This document shows positions 60,233 to 64,000 of a DNA stretch of 64,000 nt, in pieces (position 1 is the first letter of the stretch; each line of letters starts with the position of its first letter). The translations under genes and the position numbers were made by a program. This DNA comes from Prinia subflava (Eukaryota; Chordata; Aves; Passeriformes; Cisticolidae), in contig NC_086251.1 of NCBI RefSeq assembly GCF_021018805.1, positions 16,535,098 through 16,599,097 of the forward strand, written 5' to 3'. The notes below the pieces were generated by a model. The model was given only the letters and a program-made list of their open reading frames with translations. It did not search any database and had not been told where the DNA came from.

Positions 60233-63200
60233 AAAAAGTTTAAAAAAAAAGTTTTCCTGCTTCCATTTGAGACTTGACCTGGGATTAACAGAGGTTCAGG
60301 GAAATAACACAAACAAGAAAAAAAAAAGCAGAAGATCTAATGAAACATGGTATTCTTGGTATGCTTGCTGAGCCCAGGAACCTTTTCCCATGAGTTTTTT
60401 CCTAACATCTTCTCTCTATGATTTTTCGTGTCTGAGTAAATTCTGAGATTACCACCCATTAGTGGGAAATGTCTCCTCACCAGCTCTAAATTTCATAATA
60501 TCTGTAGAAATTAGATGATCTTTGAAATGTCTACCCCCTTCACAAGTTAGGATGGAACCAGCTAAAGAGTCCTTAGGAAGGAGATAGAGAAGCAAGCAGG
60601 ATCAGGAGGTCATACGCAATACACATTTGCATTAAACTTATTTCCTTAGAAAATTGGCTCATAAAAATATGCAAAATACTTTCTCAGGTCTTGGATGCTG
60701 GAATTACATCTGCCTTGCTTGCTTACATCCACCACCCAAAGTGACAGGGTTATGAATATGCTCACTAACGCATATTGCTGTGAGTTGTGCCTGTTATCTC
60801 CTTCAGAAAGGGGATCAGGCCCTTGATCAAAAAGCTGAGATAGATATAGAAAATAAAGAGTGGCCTTACTGAGCCAGAGTGAAAGTTCATCCAGCTGGGT
60901 ACCTTGTCTCCAGCAGTGGCCACAAAAGGAGGACTAGAGTTCAGCAGGCATATTTGGTACTTTTCTCCAGTGTTCACTTCCAACAATTTATACTCAGCAA
61001 CCTCTTAAGAATGACATCGCTACACATACAGCAATCTCTACAGATTGCTCTTCGTTGATCTTATGTTAACTTGTAATTCAGAGAAGTTTGCTGGGATGTG
61101 AAGTTCTGCTGGATTTCCTGAAGACATGGGCCAGTTTGAAACATAGCTTTTCAGCTTGCTCCCTTCTGAAGCCTTGGCAGAGAAGCAGCAGCTACCGGAC
61201 AACATCCCAAAATATTCCTCCTCTCCTGCAGTATACCACAGGAGAAAAATCTCAGAGGCAGCACAGAGCACAGCTTTAACAGCCCTCAAGCTGGATTGGG
61301 CTAGAAAGCATTAAACCTACACAGTCTTTCAGACACTTGACAATTTATGAAGATGTCAATAGGTGCTGCCCTTTTGCATTTAAATTCTGTCCCTGGATTA
61401 GACAAACTAAAGCAGCTAAAAGATTCTCATCCCAGTGTAGCCTGCACCTACAAAGCGTTTTCCTGGCACAACCGAGCCAGTCGAAACTGCGACTCCCTGC
61501 TGTACTTCAACTCACGTAACCAAGCGCGTAAACCTCTGGAGTGGAGACCTGGCTGTGATTCAACCACAAAGCAGGCATGAGCTCCGAGCACCTACATTTG
61601 TTTTTTTGCTTGTTTTCCACAAGCTTCACCCCAGACAGGGCTCAGACCCAATTCTCGCTGAAGCCCACAAAGGCAGCCGACCGGCTCTAGGAGCTGGATG
61701 GCACCCAGCGCCTGCCTGAGTGAAATGCTATCCTCTGTCTCACAGCTCCAGGCCTCCTGCCCCTGCAGCTCAAAGCCACCCTGACTTCTGCATTCCCCCC
61801 CAGCTTAGCGGGATGACCAGCGCCAGCCTTGGCACAAACAAAGCTGCTCAAATCCAATGTCACCATTCACGCAGGGCATGATTGCCACCATCCCCTGGCA
61901 TCCTGACCTCCCCCTCCCAGCCAGCCGCAAGAGCACGCCACATCTTGTGCCCACATTTTCTTTCCTAAGGAAGCCCTCAGGGGCTTCTTTGGCACAGCTC
62001 ACATGGGTAGTGAACAGCTCCCTTTGGCTTCCATGTTTACATCCTTGTGGTTGTTAATTTGAGAGAAGCCTTTTATTTTAGACACACACACACCCCCCAA
62101 CTCCCTCTGCAGGGGGGGGAAAATGTGACCTTTAAGATTGTTTATACCAATCAACAAGAAGCCCTCATGCTGCCGGATTCCAAGAAACACTAAACCGTCT
62201 TGGAGTTTGGAAGAGGGAGGGGAGAATGGGCAGGAGAGGGAGCAATCAAGGTCAGGAGTTCACAGACAGGATAAAGCAGAAGGCAGGACGAGCAGGAGAA
62301 GTGGCAGGGCATGCTCTCTCCATTCAGAGAGGCAAGGCAAGCGCTGGCAGCTCCATCCCCCGTGTGCAGCACACCAGCATCCCAGGGCAGGGAGCCGACA
62401 CTCCAAGGCAATGGGAGGAATGAACTGGTTGGGGTGGCCTTGCAGAATGAGGGTGGCCATTTCTCCCTCAAAAATCCCTCACAGGTCTTCTGCCAGCCTT
62501 GCAGCATTTCGCTGAGGACCGAGAGTGATCCAGGACGAGGAGAAATTATTGCAGTCCAGTTTTGTACTCTGGTGCCCGCTGTGATGAATGAAGTGTTTTA
62601 TAACAAGACAAGGAGAAAGATAAAAATATTTTCCCACTGCTGAACACAAAAGTAAATAAATAAGTAAACAGACAAGTATTCAAATCCAGGAATTTCCTTT
62701 CATTGCCAGTGTCAGCCTTCAAGGGAGTAGCACCACAGTACTATTGTACTGAGCCAAATGAGCAAAGGTTGTGGTTTCAGGGATCCAAACTTCAAGTGTC
62801 CTAACAGGCAGAGGAAACACCAGAGTGGCATGAAACCCATGGGTGCCTTGTGCACAAAATGTCTGAACTGACAGAAAGGAGGACTTGCTTCAACTTCAAG
62901 GAAAGTAACACCACCATCTTAGTAGGTTCAAGACTGAATCATTGAGGGGAGAAAGAAAAAGGGCGAAGCATCAACAGAAACCATGGGAGCACAAATGCAG
63001 TGGGATAGACTGAGATGCTGTGATATGGCACACCACTTTTGGGCAGCTGGCCCAGTTCAAGGCAGGGGTTTTCAGGACAGAGGTACATTTCTTCCTTTGA
63101 GTCCTCTCCCTAAACAACACATCACAGCAGTTGTCAAATTCAGCCCCGAGGTTTCTGGCACGAGGTCAGGATTTTGACAATTTCAGTGACTTTTTTGTGG

Positions 63201-63774
63201 TCAGAGTTCTCTATGATTCTATATAATTACAATTACAGGGCTGTGTCTTTTTCTCATTTACACGTATCTTCTCCATTGGGTTACACAATATAACCAGAGG
63301 TGGTATTTGGCCTATATGTTTTATTTTGTATGTTGTCTGCCCAGATTCATTATTTATGACCCATTAGATACATTTGTTTCTCAATTAATAAACCTCAGAA
63401 ATTGCTTTTAATGAAAGACTGTGGTTTTTTAACAATCATGTCGTTGCTCCTCTAGTAGCACCCAAGGATTAAATAAGACTGCAAATAGTTGTTAACTAGT
63501 AATTGGTTACTGAAACATATGAGGTTTTTGTCTCCCCATTACTGAGGCTAAAGAAACGATGCTTCTACAACCACACTGACATTGCCCATCTGGGTTCTCA
63601 TTTCCAGGCACATGCTGAATTTGAAACCACCACATGGATTTCTCACCCATACCTTCAGCAGCATTGAGCATGCTGTGAAGGAGAAAAGCTGACGGATGTC
63701 ACAGCTGGCCATGCAGACATCAAAAGTAATTATCTTTTTAAAGACAATTAGCTAGTTTTTCTTGGTTTTTTCTT
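60233..63774. other. No gene recognised
   Basis: Unique sequence. The 125-codon and 110-codon plus-strand frames at 62138-62643 overlap frames on the minus strand and have no domains. A (AC)n run followed by a C run lies at 62082-62098. AT-rich unique DNA at 63220-63560 is free of recognisable repeats. Confidence 0.55.
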
Positions 63775-63800
63775 CCCCCCCCCCCCCCCCCCCGCCCCCC
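63775..63800 (+). repeat. C homopolymer
   Basis: Nineteen C residues, one G and six more C, flanked by TTTTTTCTT and CTCCTTCCC, giving a pure pyrimidine tract of about 60 nt except for the one G. Long poly-C can form i-motif structures on one strand and quadruplexes on the other. It is also a frequent assembly error site. Confidence 0.85.
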
Positions 63801-64000
63801 TCCTTCCCTTTCTGTTTTTTTAAGCAGTGCTACCACAGTTTTTCAGTCAGTTAACACAGGGCTTTGACAGCATCTGGGATTTGTGTGCTAGGACAATTAC
63901 CCCATGCAAGCCCTGCACAGCTGCACTGCTGGTGGAGTGACAAATGTACTCACTTTCCTCACTTGAACAAACTACCAGAAGTCTGTTTATGAATACGAGC

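Noticed and set aside
1..64000. CRISPR arrays, operons, phage or bacterial insertion sequences
   Set aside because: No regularly spaced repeats with unique spacers, no tightly packed long frames and no ribosome-binding-site pattern. The sequence is a vertebrate genome.
1..64000. Endogenous retrovirus or LTR element
   Set aside because: I looked for paired direct terminal repeats, TG...CA ends and pol-like translations and saw none I could support by eye. A profile search would be needed to exclude solo LTRs.

Overview
This is vertebrate nuclear DNA, most likely from a passerine bird. The best evidence is a short retroposon at 15051-15193. It has a tRNA-Ile-like head (A box, AAT anticodon and B box) joined to a CR1-type 3' tail, the structure I recall for the songbird TguSINE1 family. 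Two further CR1 LINE fragments (53632-54496 and 58046-58145) have the sequence of bird CR1. No prokaryotic gene structure, operon, phage or CRISPR array is visible.

I find no protein-coding gene I can name. Open frames are short, overlap on both strands, and are mostly broken within 60-150 codons. The few longer ones lie over GC-rich or low-complexity sequence and show no domain I recognise. The window is best read as intergenic or deep intronic DNA. The only open frame with coding-like composition is on the minus strand at 55527-55985, and I list it as a weak candidate exon.

Layout. 1-8.1 kb: unique sequence with two old MIR-type SINEs (4376-4490, 6430-6690). 8.28-8.66 kb: a CpG-rich patch holding six perfect copies of an 11-bp minisatellite. 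10.2-10.9 kb: a very decayed CR1/L3-like reverse-transcriptase remnant on the plus strand. 15.05 kb: the tRNA-CR1 SINE. 16-28.7 kb: unique sequence with a TATC microsatellite, a strong hairpin (22011-22040), pieces of ancient amniote repeats and a third MIR-like piece. 29-38 kb: simple repeats, including a 41-nt T run and a 33-nt A run, followed by a small CpG-rich patch near 37.8 kb. 40.2 kb: a perfect RFX X-box in AT-rich DNA. 43.9-44.15 kb: a CpG-rich patch preceded by a splice-acceptor-like sequence. 46.4-47.9 kb: ancient repeats around an AT-balanced stretch that keeps an unusual number of CpGs, the best candidate here for a conserved regulatory element. 53.6-54.5 kb: the largest young-looking CR1, on the minus strand. 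55-64 kb: unique sequence with further old repeat pieces and a C homopolymer near the end.

The interest is therefore in retroposon archaeology and possible regulatory DNA. I see no sign of a new biological system. All homology statements rest on memory of consensus sequences and were not computed.
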